From the NCBI GenBank assembly GCA_039111635.1, contig JBCAQO010000001.1, positions 1,798,001-1,862,000 of the forward strand: DNA of 64,000 bases, read 5' to 3'. This document shows, piece after piece, positions 13,501-25,972 of the stretch. The notes beneath the pieces were generated by a model. The model searched no databases, was not told the DNA's origin, and was given only the letters and a program-made list of their open reading frames with translations. Position 1 is the stretch's first letter; every line of letters begins with the position of its first letter. A program made the position numbers and the translations under genes. The stretch comes from Heterobasidion occidentale. Its lineage: Eukaryota > Basidiomycota > Agaricomycetes > Russulales > Bondarzewiaceae.

Positions 13501-14908
13501 TCGCGGGGGCTGCGTTGTTGATCATCCATCATCGGTCTATGATCTTTTGGGAGTATCTCCTCTAGTTTGTGCCCATCAACGACGTGGACATCCAGATCGT
13601 CCAGTGTCCGGACAAGCAAGGGTTGATTCTCGTCTTCGACTGCCCAGAATGCGAACGATCCATCGATATGACCTACCACAAAGAAGTGCCCAGCAGGATG
13701 AATAGCCAATGAAGTGACCGTCGGACGGCGATGGGTCAAGAGATCCTACATAATAATATCTATCAATAGAGTCAATATATCACAAAGTTCACCCACTGGA
13801 CTAGTGTAACCCCCACCCCCTGGTGCTCCAGGAGGTAATACGAGTTCGTAGGCACGTAGGGTATTATGTTCTTTCTTTGAATTGTGACGTTAAGGTGTGA
13901 AGACTCAAGAGTGCGTGTTGAGATGAGTACCAACCAGATCGGTCAGAATCACGCCGCCTAAAAGGATAAACCCATTTTGCCATAAGTTAGAAGTACCTAC
14001 CACTGTCAAACTCCTGCGTACCTGCATATGCGATGAAGAGGAAATTGAGGTTTCGTGGGTGTATAACAACATCAACGGGTATTCGTCTAGACGAGATCTG
14101 TCCGTCATGGTCAACCGTGACAATGTCGAGGAAGATACTGACGACGCTGCATCAAAATCGGCAACTATTCCAGAAGCAAGCATCTTCTTTTCATAAAGCT
14201 CCCAAGCGTTGGGTATGGTATATGAAGATTGGCGGCGACATAGAAGATCGTAGGTCTTGATCTCGCCAGAGTCCAGCCCGATATATACCTGCCGAGCAAC
14301 AGCTCAGAGGCTTTAGCGAGGCATGAACATAGAATGAAAAACAAACATGGGTATGCGAGGGAGAGAGTGTAATACAGCTTCAAAGAATAAACTTGAGTGA
14401 TACCAGCTACGATCATAATGAATTAGACGGACTTTATGGGTGACTTGAAACTGGTGGTAACTTCCAATCTGATGTTTCCGATGGACGTTAGGTCCCACAG
14501 ATAGAGCTTGTTGTTATCATCTGAGGCCTCTATATCAGTATATGTATACTTATCCTGTATTGTAGCTCACTAATACAAACAAGCTTGAGAAGGTTCGTTG
14601 CAAATTGAATGAATCTAACGGAACTAGTGTCGGGCAGTTTCAAGATCGATTCCACCGCAGGGGAACCCAAGATCCGTACTGTACCAGCAGTACATCCTAG
14701 GAGACATGTGTTGCCGAGCGGTCTGAAAGTATGAGGCGGTAGACGTACCAATGGCCAATAAACTTGAGACGGGATCTATTGCAAAAGCGGTGATGTCGAG
14801 ATGGTACTCCAACGTCTTCAACGTTCCTACAATCCAGTCTTCCCTGTCTCTCAGTTCAAGCGAGAAATCATTGCGGCCAGTCCGACCAAAGTTCTTGAGA
14901 GAGAACAT
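10581..14908 (-). CDS. Lgl/tomosyn/Sro7-family WD40 exocytosis regulator
   Basis: Binds t-SNAREs and regulates vesicle docking in polarised secretion (yeast Sro7/Sro77, animal Lgl). The start codon at 14908 gives MFSLKNFGRTGRNDFSLELR, then EYHLDITAFAIDPVSSLLAI, the first beta-propeller blade. The best preserved exon (about 12880-13739) has RRPTVTSLAIHPAGHFFVVG and HIDGSFAFWAVEDENQPLLV, typical of the second propeller, then a long acidic/Pro-rich insertion. The C-terminal exons show SLYDRLHAAVAERG, LQGLEESFNSLEQGSKSMVA and, after a final intron, AKRLATQQTAKSWFAFS with the stop at 10581. That tail is the R-SNARE-like autoinhibitory helix of the family. The many exons are supported by frame changes with GT..AG ends. 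The family call is strong; which paralogue it is cannot be told. Confidence 0.82.
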
Positions 14909-15364
14909 GGTGGGCGTGACAAGTCGCTTATATGTACGTGCTTTTGTGTACTGGATTCGAGCATGCACAGACTTGAGTCGGAAAGTAGAAGTAGTGGAAC
15001 GGTCACGGCGGTGAAGCGATTATCAAAGTATTTGAAATACAGGACCGGCGTGTTGCGGCAAGAGTGTACTCGAATCTTCAGCTGAGGCGCTTCATTTCGG
15101 ATGGGCATCATATTAAAATCGTAAGGAGTCTTTGATATGGAACATATAAGAAAAGTATAACGAAGTCTCCCCGAGAGTTCGCTGGTGAATGTCAGCTTGA
15201 GCGGCTTTCCTCATGGAATATTTCCGCAGTGCATACGGTAAACATAGAAATTAGAAGCCATGTGCAATGTTAGAGAGATGTTACAGGTCTGAATAAACAT
15301 ATGAAGAACCTATTGATACAATGTGAAAATGTCATAATCCGAGTCCTTGCATGCCGATCACGTG
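14909..15364. other. Intergenic between Sro7-like and coiled-coil genes
   Basis: About 455 bp between two minus-strand genes. It holds the promoter of the Sro7-like gene and the 3' end of the coiled-coil gene. No other feature is recognised. Confidence 0.45.
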
Positions 15365-18300
15365 TCACGATGCGTGTCCACCAGTGGCCCTCTCAAAAAC
15401 GCCAGGCCGCGACAATCGTGGTTGTGAATTGAGGCTCGAAGATGATTGGCCTGAAGATACTCCTCTGATTCTTCCTAACCAACCACGCTTAGCGGCCTTC
15501 GGTTCAATACGTGATGATGTTCGTGGACTGTTCGTGACGTCCAAAATAGCAGGATCGCTCGTTCTCATAGGAGACCCATGAGTGAGAGTTGTCATCGGTC
15601 GGGCGGTGGTGTTGCGAACAGGCGTAAATCCAGTGCGTAAATTCTTGCGCATACGAGGTGTGGCACTATCTATGCCGCGCGCCTGGTCCAAGGCGCCATC
15701 GACAGTGAAGCCTTGCACAGGTGCATACTCGTCTGGATCGTCCGGCGCCGATCTCTTCTTGCCAATTGACGAAGTCGTTTGGAGGGGACCGGAGAAATCG
15801 GGCTGAGGTATGGAATGCCTTGGCCCCGGAGTTCTCGTCTGGAATATTGGGGGGTTCGATCTCTCGGGAGTTCTGGACTGAAAGGCTGAATGACCAGCAC
15901 GGCTCTCGGGCGTCTTCGCTCGAAACACCGGTGGTCGACTGTCAGGAGTCTTGGGTATAGGTAAGACGGATGGTCCCGATGGCATGCGCGAACGCGATCG
16001 GGGGGTAGAAGAAGATTGGGACAGGACAGGTTGTGGAACATGAGAGGCGGCTACAGCAGTGATTATCGGCATTGATGAGGCGGAATGGGGTTGGCGGGAA
16101 GGCACGGGAGGCTGCGATCTTTGTGGAGGCAGTGTAGAAGAGGCATCTTTGATGGCAGCCAACTTGTTTTGCAGACTCTGAACTTTTCGAGCCAAATTTT
16201 CCATCTTCGCCGTCATTTTCTTCTTCTCCTTGAGAAGTCTGAGGAGCGTGGGGTTATTAAAATAGATTATAAATGAAGTAACACTTACTCGATAAATCGA
16301 TCATCATTCTCCTCGATTTCTTGAGTTTTGCTTCGCATCAAATCGTCCATCATCTGCACTTTCTCATTGAGCTCCGCAATGATTTCATCCTGCTTAGGAT
16401 GGGTCCGAAGGATATCAAGTTCACGACGCAAAGAGGATACCGCATGCTCATGCTGGCCGGACTTCAAGGAAAGCTCCATCTGTGCCGACTTGCAGGCTTG
16501 TTCCGAACGAGCGTGGTCCGCACGAAGACGACTCAAATCCGCCTTCAACGACTTCATCTCATTCTCGCTATAACAGACGCACTGAGATGATGGACTATGA
16601 TAAGATATAACAATGCTTACCCTTCCCTGACTTGCTTCTCCAAGAATTTCTGCATGGAGAGCCCACGCTGCATTGCGGCTTCCAAACTAGTTGCTTCTTG
16701 CTCAAGAGTCAACTTTTCCATCTCTAAGGATCGGAGGAAAGTGTCAGTCTCTGTTGCCTTGCTCTGCAAGGTAGCAATAGTTTCGCGGAGGTCGGCTTCG
16801 ACAGTCCGAAGAACCTCATACTGCTCCCGGACAGTTCGACACTCGGCATCGGATGCATTCCGGTCTGCCATCTCCACTTTCAATCTAGTTTGTAAATCAG
16901 CGGCTTCACTCTGACTGGATTGAAGGCGCTCTTGAAGATCGACAAGCTCCTGCGCATGGCGCGATTTGACCCTATCGACTTCCTGCTCGAGTATCTGACT
17001 GGCAGCTGATGCTTTCGAAAGCTGTGCTTCCAAGTCCGCTTGGGAGAGGCGTGCCTCGTCGATGGTGCGGTGGTGAGAGGCCTCCAACTCGTCTTTCATC
17101 CGTGTAGCATCCTGAAGGTCTCGAGCTGCTTGATCCAGTTGACTCCGGAGATTCTGTAATTCATCCCTGTGGGTTATTCGAATAGCTTCAAGCTGGTCGG
17201 CCAAATGCTGATCGACTACCTGTTGTTCGTGAGACCTTTGCAGTTGCGCTTCAAGTTCTTTCCTAGACTGCACGACTTCCTCTAGAGAAGCCTTCTGTGC
17301 CTCGGTTGCATCAGCATGGGCAAGCTGAATTTCCTGTAGTTCAGTAGTAGCTTGAGCAAGACGATTATGAAGTTGCTTGGTTTCCTCCTCAAACGAGGTC
17401 CGCAGCTGCTCTAGCTCCTGTTTAACCTGGGCACTTGCTCGCATTCCCTCCGTGTGTTCCCCAACAACAGACTGCAGCTCAGCTTGAGAGGTCTCCAATG
17501 CCTGCTGGAGTTGCGTTCGCTGTCGCTCGAGCTCAGCGTTAGAATGCTGGAGTTGCTTGAGCTTTTCCTGGAGTTCAAGGGCCTTGACCTCATTCTCCTG
17601 AGATTGTTGCGAGCGGACGGACTCCAACTGCTTCCGAAGAGACTCGATTTCCGTGATCCTGACGGCGAGTTCGCCTTGCACCACTCTAAACTGGTCCTCC
17701 AAACCCGTCTGGAGGGCCAGCTGGGTGGCAAGGAGGCGTTCTTTCCGGCGAAATTCCAGTTGAGAAACGGCAAGAGCAATTGTGGCTTGACGGCTCCTCT
17801 CGTCGCTGAGCCCGCACTCGTTCCTAGCAGCCTCTAATTTGTATTGATTATCATCCCATAGAGCCGTGACCGTCTCCTCTTGGTTAGCGATATGATCGAG
17901 GAGGCCAGTGTTTGCTGTGTGGGTCTCGTACAGCGTTGACCGAAGATCATATATCTCGACTCTCGATTGGGATACGACCCCTGCCCATAGACCGATCAAG
18001 GTCGTAGTCTCTGTCTCGCGCTGCTCATTCAGTCGTTCGAGCCGAGCCTCAAAGGTCTCCAATTCTTCCTCGAGGTCTTCTACCCTCCTCAAGGCCACGT
18101 CCCGCGCTTCCCTGGCCTCCGCACAATCCTCGACCATGCTCTTTTTCTCTGTGATCACGGTCTCCAGTTCTTGTGTCATCTCCGCGATTCGATCCTCCTG
18201 CAACGTCAGATTGACTTCCAATCGCTTGATGTCGTGCTGCTGGAGCCCAATCAGTTCAGTACGCCGCAAGACACGGTCCTCCAGCTCCTCAATCTGCGAC

Positions 18301-20557
18301 TTCAGCGTCCGTGTAACCTCACCGGACGACATAGCCGACAATTGCAGAGTTTGCAAATTGCTATAACGCCTCTGGGCCTCCGCCAAATCCTCTTGAGCTG
18401 CAACAAGGTCCATCTCCAGGTTGTTGACCTGCAACCCAAGCGAATCGCGTTCCGACTCTAAGCTTTCGTACACCCTAGCATACTCTGATAACTGCTCTTC
18501 TGCTTGTTGCAGGTCGGTCTCGGTTTGTGCGTGTCCCGCCTTCAGCTCGTTTATCTGGGATTGAAGAAGTGAAACTCGGGCTATGAGTTCGTCTCGCCGA
18601 TACTCCGTGTTGTGAAGATCCTGAAGGCAAGCCTCGAGGCGTGAATGTGTCTGATTCAACGTTTCGTCGAGTTCAACGATGATACGCTGTTGATCTTCAT
18701 TGGCAGAAGTGGCGTCGTCTAGTTGAAGATGCAGCAAATCCATTTCAGCACGACTACGCTCCAGTTCCTCGTAGGCGTCTCTATCTTGATCCTCAAGGCG
18801 CGATTGTAGATGACCAACCATGATGAGTGAGGCTGTTGCTGTGAGCCCGAGTAGTGGTTTTCGAACAGGTTCCAGCTGCGCGTGAGACGCTTTCGAGAGT
18901 TGTTCCCGAAGATCGTTGATTTCGACGTGAAGTTGTTCAATTGTGTCTGTCGAGCGGACACATGCAGGAGTTGCTGACAATTTTTCCTCCATGGCTTGGA
19001 TGGTAAACTTGGATTCGGCCTGCAGATATTCGAGATCGCGGCGCAATCCATCCCGCTCGCCTCTCAGACGATCGATGGCCAATAGCAATTTCTCCACTGC
19101 AGCATCGTCGGGAGGGACTGAGGGTGTACGTGCACGTACGAGCTCTGCTGGATGAGGAAGAGGGGTGGAGTGCAAAGGGAATGTGGGGCCATCATCGGCA
19201 GAAAGGAGTCCTTCATCGAATGTAGTGCTCCCAGGACGCTTGATGAACTCTTCCGCAAGGTTGTTCTGCTCAGAGCGTGCCTGTGCGAGCTGAGAACGAA
19301 GTTCCCTGGTGATTTGAATCGGTCAAGAGGCATTCGTGCAGCTGAGTTTGGAACACACCTCTCCTGAGAATCCAAAAAGTCGATACGAAAGTCTTTCTCC
19401 TGCAGGGCCCTAGTCAGATTCTCAACCTGCACTCGGGTACAGTCCAAGAGATCCAGCGCCTCCTCTTTCTCCCTCACGAGCTCCGAAGCTCGCTCCTCGC
19501 CCGCTCTGGTCTTTGCCATCTCCAACGCCAACTTCTTCTCAGCTCTTTGTAAAGCATCTTGCATGGCCTTCATGTTCCCGCTCTTTTGCACCAATTTCTC
19601 CATGGCCAGGACCTTTGCCTCTTCCTCTTCGATCCTCTGAATCAGCTCCTCTTCCCTCTCCCTTCCAAGACCACCATCTCCTTGGTGAGCTCGCAGCTGC
19701 TCCGTCTCCTCTTCTTTCTCTGCCAAACGTTCCTTCAACGCGCTGACCTCCTTCAGCATCTTCCTCTCCAGCGCGGACTTCTCGTTCTCTACCCTGATAA
19801 GGTCTGTCTGCATCCGTCCGCACTTCTCCTTCGTAGCCTGGAGATCCGACTCGTGAGTGGTAGATAGAGATCGCGCTTCATTCAACTCCCGTTCCAGATT
19901 CTTGATCCTTACGTCCGAGAAGTCAGAGGACCTTGGTCGACCAGCGCGACTCTTGGCGGGCGTGGCAGAGGATATGATCTGCTGAAGATTGACTTCAAGT
20001 TCCTGCACGCGGTTTTCGAGCCGAGTTTTGTCGCGCTGGAGAAAAGATACAACAGAGCTACTATCGCTTTCCCGTCCTGCGAGAGTTTCAATGGTCTCTT
20101 GAAGGTTTCTGGCTATCAGTTCCTCGGCTTTGATCTTCTCAGAGGCAGCATTGAGTGCTGTCTCTGCATTCTGTCGAAAGAGCTTCTCCTTTTCGTAGAC
20201 TGCTTCACTTTGCGTTAGTCGCTGCTCAAGGTTTAGTGCTCGGTCGGCTTCAGTGCGTAACTAGAAAGTTCGTGGCATTTGGAGTTGTAACCTTCCACCA
20301 GTCAGCAAGGTGACAGCATATACTCACCTTCTGATGGGTATCGCTCAGTGCAACCTTTGTTTCCTCAAAGCTCTCCTTGATCTTCAATAGTTGACTCTCT
20401 ATATGAGAGTATCGGATGTCTTTGTCGAGAGCACTCAATGAAGTCAATCGAAGGCGATAACTTTCAATAGAGTCCGTACCTTGATTAGCTATTTGCTTCT
20501 TCAAAGCAACAACCTCGTCCTCCTTAGGATCGGGCCCGACATTCCAGTGAGACATTA
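15365..20557 (-). CDS. Long coiled-coil protein with basic TP-rich tail, function unknown
   Basis: Starts at ATG 20557 (MSHWNVGPDPKEDEVVALKK) and continues through at least five exons to the stop at 15365. Nearly all of the middle, about 19175-16617 in one uninterrupted frame plus flanking exons, is heptad-rich coiled coil with hundreds of Glu, Gln, Leu, Lys and Arg residues. One intron is clear at about 19307-19357 (exon end LDSQER, next exon start ELRSQLAQARSEQN). The C-terminal 280 residues are not coiled: they are Pro/Ser-rich and basic with degenerate repeats around SRTPERS, AKTPESR and TRTPGPR (about 15,800-15,930), then KRGWLGRIRG. This resembles spindle-pole, kinetochore or nuclear-pore scaffold proteins in composition only. 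Coiled coils give misleading similarity, so no function is claimed. The TP sites followed by basic residues would suit cyclin-dependent kinases, which is an inference. Confidence 0.8.
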
Positions 20558-20884
20558 TGAGAAATAATGTACAGCCGTGATGGCCTCGCGGATGAGGGAG
20601 AGAGGATAGGGAATCGACGTCGACGCTCCAGGTCTCCCGGCGAAGAGGAGGCAAACCATGTTCCGACAGCACGTGATCGCGTTTTACGATCAACGATCTC
20701 TCCGCCACAGCTTTTGTCTGGTCTGACTCCATCGACAACTAACTTAACGACTGCCAGCGCACAAAACACATGACACACTTGTTGGTTTGTCCCCTCAATC
20801 GAGTCCCAACATTGAGCTGTATTGCAGCGCCCTAACCATTGAGCGCTTGTGTCTTCGCACGGTCACGACTTTGCGTACACCCAG
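20558..20884. promoter_or_regulatory. Upstream region of the coiled-coil gene
   Basis: Gene-free stretch between the start codon of the coiled-coil gene and the hAT-like element. It presumably contains that gene's promoter. No motif stands out. Confidence 0.4.
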
Positions 20885-20892
20885 AGAAATTC
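20885..20892. repeat. Target-site duplication (left), hAT-like element
   Basis: AGAAATTC, identical to 21766-21773. Confidence 0.88.
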
Positions 20893-21765
20893 TAGGGCGC
20901 TGTGTAGAACTCCTAGTTCTTAACCGGGTTAATAACAGGTGTTAATAACGCGTTATTAACAGGCACCTATCGGACCCCTTGGTTTTTAAGGTTAATAACT
21001 AATTTCCTAAAACAGCAATATATCTCGAATTTGTTGTTATTCAGTGCAATATATAAGTTACAGCTGTTTCTGAATGATTGTCAAACCTCTATAAACTAAA
21101 CCTAAACAGACTGGAGAGGCAAATGGCTGGAGCAAAACGGAGTGATTTGAGCAAGCAGTTGAGGAGTTGGTGTCCCAACTTAACTGAGGGATAACCTGCC
21201 CTTGCGGCGGAACCAGAGAAGATACCAACAAGCGGAGACCACCCCCTTGCCCAGAGGAGGCCTCCAAAGGCGGTGGGGACAGAAAAGAGCGCATACGGCA
21301 CCATTGTCATTGTCCCAACACTGTCCTCATTGGCGGTAGCTGACACGTGACACGCCATTGAGTGAAAGCGTCATTAATTGATGCATATAATTGATTTTTT
21401 GGGTTTGATGGGTAGTGCCTCATAAGGTTTTGGTGTGTTTCTTTCACAAAATTGAGGAGCTGTCCAAGTTGCATCATGGTTGGTTAGACCAGGACACCCA
21501 ACTCCACAACTGCTCACTCAAATCACCCTGTTTGTGCTCCAGCCATCTGACCCTCTCAAATCCATTTAGGTTTAGTTTACAGAATCAGTCTGTATGTATA
21601 AATTTGAGCTATGAGCCATCATTTTGTTGGCCCATTTTCTCAATTTTACTTTCATTTTCCCACGCTCACAATGTGCAGTTATTAACGCTGGTTATTAACG
21701 CGTTATTAACGCCTCCTGGTTAATAACCGGTTAAAAAGCCCTGCGGAATTCCACACAGCGCCCTA
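20893..21765. mobile_element. Non-autonomous hAT-like DNA transposon (MITE-like)
   Basis: An 873-bp element bounded by terminal inverted repeats. The left end begins TAGGGCGCTGTGTAGAACTC. The right end, read on the other strand, begins TAGGGCGCTGTGTGGAATTC, so 19 of the first 21 positions match. It is flanked by a perfect 8-bp target duplication AGAAATTC (20885-20892 and 21766-21773). An 8-bp duplication with TAGGG-type ends is the hallmark of the hAT superfamily. Just inside each end are subterminal repeats built on GTTAATAAC/GTTATTAAC, including a perfect 20-bp palindrome at 20941-20960 and a near copy at 21691-21710. No transposase-like reading frame is present, so it must be mobilised by an enzyme encoded elsewhere. 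It is well preserved, which suggests a fairly recent insertion. Confidence 0.9.
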
Positions 21766-21773
21766 AGAAATTC
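21766..21773. repeat. Target-site duplication (right), hAT-like element
   Basis: AGAAATTC, identical to 20885-20892. Confidence 0.88.
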
Positions 21774-22123
21774 TGCTTGCAATCCTCTTTCAGCTTCGAT
21801 GATGCTTGCACCAACGTATACGTCAGTTGATTTTGAGCGTTTTCAACGGAAACGCAGTCGCTTTGGAAAGGGTGGTGCTTGCATTTACACCTGTTCTCAC
21901 TCTATTCAGTTGTACATGATTCAGACATAGCAATGATGACAAGGTCTGCAATACGGTTACAGTAAAAGTACACAGGCGCAGACACACGGAACAGGCTGCA
22001 TACAATACAGGTGAGAGAATAACATGAAGTATCACAAGGATTCGAGAGAACACGAATAGAGGCTTCTTTGGGCCACAGATACAATGAAAAGAGTCTACAT
22101 GGTGGCAAAAAGCCTTACAGTCC

Positions 22124-24164
22124 TTAGGCAAAGCGAACTTTTTCGCCAGGACGGCCCTCGGAGAGAAGTACAACCGCCTGGAAGGCAATAGCGTGTTCAG
22201 ATTTCTCTGAAACATTATGGAGTGTATCAAAAACTCACATATTTGCCACTGATTTTCCAACCGGGCTCGTCATTGTCGAGTTTCTCAGCCACCTCGTCGC
22301 TCTCCAGTCCAACAACGACATCACTCTTGATCGTGCGAAGGGAGCATATTTTCGGGGCTCCCGCCGAGCTTGCCATCGGCCCAATGGCAATGTCGAACGG
22401 CGTCGACGCGGGGGCGGCACAGTCGTACGTGAGCTTGCGGTGATTTAAGTCACCCTTGAAGAAAACAAGGTCTGATCTGGACAAGTGCAGGAAGAGATCC
22501 GGGGCCTCGCTGTGAAGGTCCCAGAATGTGTAGCCCGTGCACCAGAACGGGTGTTGCTCGTACACCCACTTGCCCTCACGTTCATATTGCTGGAACAATA
22601 AATCGTATATAAGTGAACTTGTTGCAGAGCTATTGGTCGACACAATATATTACCTTCCACCGATTGCCGAGTCTGCGAAGAGACTCGCGCTCCGCCTCCG
22701 ATGCTTTCGGGAAGAGGTGGCCGTACACCATGGTGTTGAGCAGCCACTCCCAGTCCTTCTTGGTGACATCGGAAACAAACCACGGATAGCGCTTCCCGTG
22801 GAAGCGGACCTGTGTCGCAAGTCCACTCTGAATGAGGAAGTCGGCTGATGAAAACATGGGATCAATTTCGATGATAGCGAATGAATGCGGGTATGACATA
22901 CCATAGACGCAGTCGCAATATAGTTCGAAACCAGCGTTATCAAGAACGAAGTCAACTCTTCCACCAGTCTTGCCGCGAAGCTCTTTGACAGTGTCCCACA
23001 ACTTGTTCAAGTCGTTTCCGAGGATGTTTTTCTCTGTCGATGCGAGATGCTCGCCGCCTGTAGATTGCAGAGACTTGATCTGCTCTTCAGTCATGTTGAT
23101 CAGCAGAGACAGATCGGTGGAGTTGCCCCAGAGGCAGACTGAAGCAAAGGTCAGCAAGGCGAGTTTAGGTTGGAAAAGGTTGGAATGAGATACCTTGAGT
23201 GAGCTCGAGGAACACGAGACGCTCAGCTTCAAGCCTCTCTTCAGCAGAGAGGCTTTGCGACTGTGAGAAAGGCTCGACGAAACGCATAGACAACTCGAAG
23301 ACGGCGTCTGAAGAACGCGAGAAAGTATCGCACTGGAGGAAAAGGGGCTCAGAGGTGAAACATATTGAACAGAACGACATGACCTTACCTTTTGTCTGTA
23401 AAATACATCATAGTCGCCCCAGTATTTACTAACACTGAAAGCTTCATGGAGGCGACGATACTTGTAAGCCTCGGCAAAGAGCCAAGGCGCATTCATGAAG
23501 TCCTTTCCTGAAGATATTCAGAAAAAAGAAGTTGAGTCAAATTACGACTGGACCTACCTTGGAAGTACTTTGCAATCTCTTTGTTCCACAAGGCAACATC
23601 TGCCTCACCATCGTCGATGATAGGCCTCAACTTCGCGTTGCCGGAGAGGTCAGTCATGAGGACATCCATGCGCTCGATGCACTGGACGAGGTCGACGATC
23701 TTATCCTCGGATGATTGCTCGTTTAGAGTGCGAACTGTATCGTCTATGGCCTTCCCTAGGATGGTAGGGAGGCGGACACCCATAGTGGCATGCGCGAAAG
23801 AGTACTCATGGTAACCGCGGTATGCAGGCCACGGCGGGTTGTTGGGATCGACCTACCCAGACGGTATACGGTGAGATATTCCAGTGAGGAATTGCGGAGA
23901 CAAGCGTACCCGGGTGGGAGTGCGTGGCCAAGGGCCTCTGATGTCTTTCTTCTGGGGAAGGTGGCCAAGATGGAGAGTGACTCTGGAGGTGGCAGCCTTC
24001 GCACCCGGGGGAGCGTTGGGCGGGGGTGCAGCACCGTTATGGACAATGTTAGCGGACATGTTGCGCTTGGATAATTGTAGGATTTTGTCCTGCTCGTGGT
24101 CGGAGGGAGAGGGGGTTGGGGGAAAGTACTCGAACTTCGGAGAGTCAAAGGTAAGGGCGGACAT
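22124..24164 (-). CDS. DUF89/ARMT1-family damage-control phosphatase or carboxyl methyltransferase
   Basis: Member of the DUF89 family (ARMT1; yeast YMR027W), metal-dependent enzymes reported to act as phosphatases on sugar phosphates and proposed as protein-glutamate methyltransferases. The start chosen is ATG 24164 (MSALTFDSPKFEYFPPTPS). An upstream in-frame Met at 24290 is possible. Exon 1 ends GPWPRTPTR at a GTACGC donor; exon 2 starts VDPNNPPWPAYRGYHEYSFA. The core holds FVLDNAGFELYCD, the conserved Asp-Asn-x-Gly metal/active-site loop of DUF89, then RFHGKRYPWFVSDVTKKDWE, also typical. The C-terminus has LRTIKSDVVVGL (the conserved KSD) and a last exon AVVLLSEGRPGEKVRFA with the stop at 22124. 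Around six introns are implied. All key DUF89 motifs are present. Confidence 0.88.
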
Positions 24165-24789
24165 GCGGTCAGATATGGATGGAGTTCGGGGCTGGATCGG
24201 GACGCACCAAGCACGTTTTACCTGTTCTCTTATATCCTCCAACGAGCGTTGACGTTGAGTGTCCCAGTGATCCTTTGTCTGCGTTTGCAAAACGTGCTGT
24301 TTTCTGTGCCCATCCTCTCGAATAGGAAGCCGGTGACGTCACACGCTCACAATCTATCTGCCGAATTCCCTGTTTGCTCCGCTTGCGGCACACTCACAAA
24401 CATAGGCCTCTAGGACGACTGAATGTTGTCTAGTCCAACGTGCCTCGATTTTTAGCACTTTTCCCCATACCTACCGCTGATCACCATCTGCTTATCTACG
24501 GATGACCATCATCCAGTCTCCTCTAGGGATCCCACCGAAGCTCCTCCGCTCTCAGCGCACCTTTTCCACGCAAGTTCTGTATGGAGCTTCCCCATAGGCT
24601 CTAGCTTTGCCGGATATGCCACAATCCATCGCCACTGTCTTCTTCCCGCTTTACTCCCCCAAATCTGACCCGACCATCGTATTTCCTCTCTTGTGACCTT
24701 GACCTGGGGTTTCAACTTGTTTGCTGACAATAGATGATGTCTCCGTGGAGTTCATCGGTCACCTGCCAATCAGGTCTGTTGCTCAATTT
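24165..24789. promoter_or_regulatory. Upstream region of the DUF89 gene, otherwise empty
   Basis: No recognisable gene. The region includes the presumed promoter and 5' untranslated region of the DUF89 gene. An in-frame extension up to 24290 could be coding if the upstream Met is used. Confidence 0.4.
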
Positions 24790-25475
24790 CATCGTCCGAA
24801 GCCTTGACTCCAGAGCGCGCAAAATCTACTATACCAGCTTGCAGAACATGTCAAGTCGCATCGCACATGATATTACTCCACAGGCTGCTCTCAGTCGGAC
24901 TGCTCGACGCGCACCACCCACAAGCATCGTATACACGTGATTCGCTACCTTGTCGAAGCTCGGCATAAGATACTATCGCACCCCGCTGCGAAATTCCGCG
25001 CTCACCTTATCGAGAGTCCTATTCTTGTCAGACGCAACCTCCACGCCATATATGCACGCCTCCTCTCACATTGATCCGTCCGGGATGAAACGTTGTTCAT
25101 TGATGTTGTTGGTGTATGAACTACCTAAATCGGGTCCGCTTCAACTAGGAGGCTCTAGAATCTGTCCAATCAGTGCCAACCAATCGCCTTTTCGCGGTGA
25201 TTTCTGGATCCTCCTTTCCGGTCTCCTCATTACCAGAATCCACACAAGGCGTGTTTGCATCTAGCGTTACTGTGACTTCTGTGCTGACTCGTTACACAAT
25301 GCGCTGGCCACCTGTTACGAGCGAGAAGGTCAGTGCACGTACAAGCGCTGCTTCTTCCTGGACTCTTTGACGCTTGACGCAGCACGGGATCGGTACCCAC
25401 AACGTGCCCGCCTCGAGGCGCGAGGTCAATGTGACCGAAACATAGAAAAGAGAAAGGAGACAGGCCTAGATGTCT
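24790..25475 (+). other. Possible unrecognised multi-exon gene with Cys/His-rich segments
   Basis: Three protein-like pieces occur on the plus strand, separated by stops and possible splice acceptors. The first (about 24818-24870) translates as QNLLYQLAEHVKSHRT. The second (about 24884-25070) has CSQSDCSTRTTHKHRIHVIR and continues to LIESPILVRRNLHAIYARLL. The third (from about 25264 after a CTAG acceptor to a stop near 25470) has RYCDFCADSLHNALATCYER and GQCTYKRCFFLDSLTLDAAR. The spacing of Cys and His in the first two pieces recalls C2H2 fingers, but I cannot assemble one continuous model or name a family. It could be a real gene, a decayed gene or chance. Confidence 0.25.
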
Positions 25476-25972
25476 AGAGCGCAGGTGGCATATAACAGTA
25501 CTATCGTAATGAGATGTAATCTGAATACGGGAAGGTGGGGACGAAAAAAGTGTCGTGCGTAGCGAGCGCGGCAGTGAGATTGGGAATGGGGAAAAGGGAG
25601 CTCATGCTCGTTAGCTGTCTATGCGAAAGCGAGAGAAGTAAAGCGTCGTTGTGTGGCCTTCCTGAAGTCTTCCTGAAGCGTAAGGCTGAAGCGTGGCCTC
25701 CGAGTGCAGAGCGTGGCGTGGGCGTGCAAGTTGCAAGACAGGCCACAATGACCCCTTGCAAACAACCCCCATCACCGATGCTTGATTCTATAAGTATCAG
25801 GCCTCAGGGCCCCAGGGGCTAACTTCCCGCCTTGGTGCCTTCCTTTGTTCCGGTTAGCCTGACTAGGATCTCAATACCCCCACCGACTCCCCACCGACAT
25901 CGGCATCGGGGCATATCTTTCATTTCGTCTTAACTTACCTTTCCGGTAATCCAGTCGACTCTCGATCAAGCA

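Noticed and set aside
22124..22260. Separate short gene near the DUF89 end
   Set aside because: AVVLLSEGRPGEKVRFA is the final exon of the DUF89 gene after a short intron.
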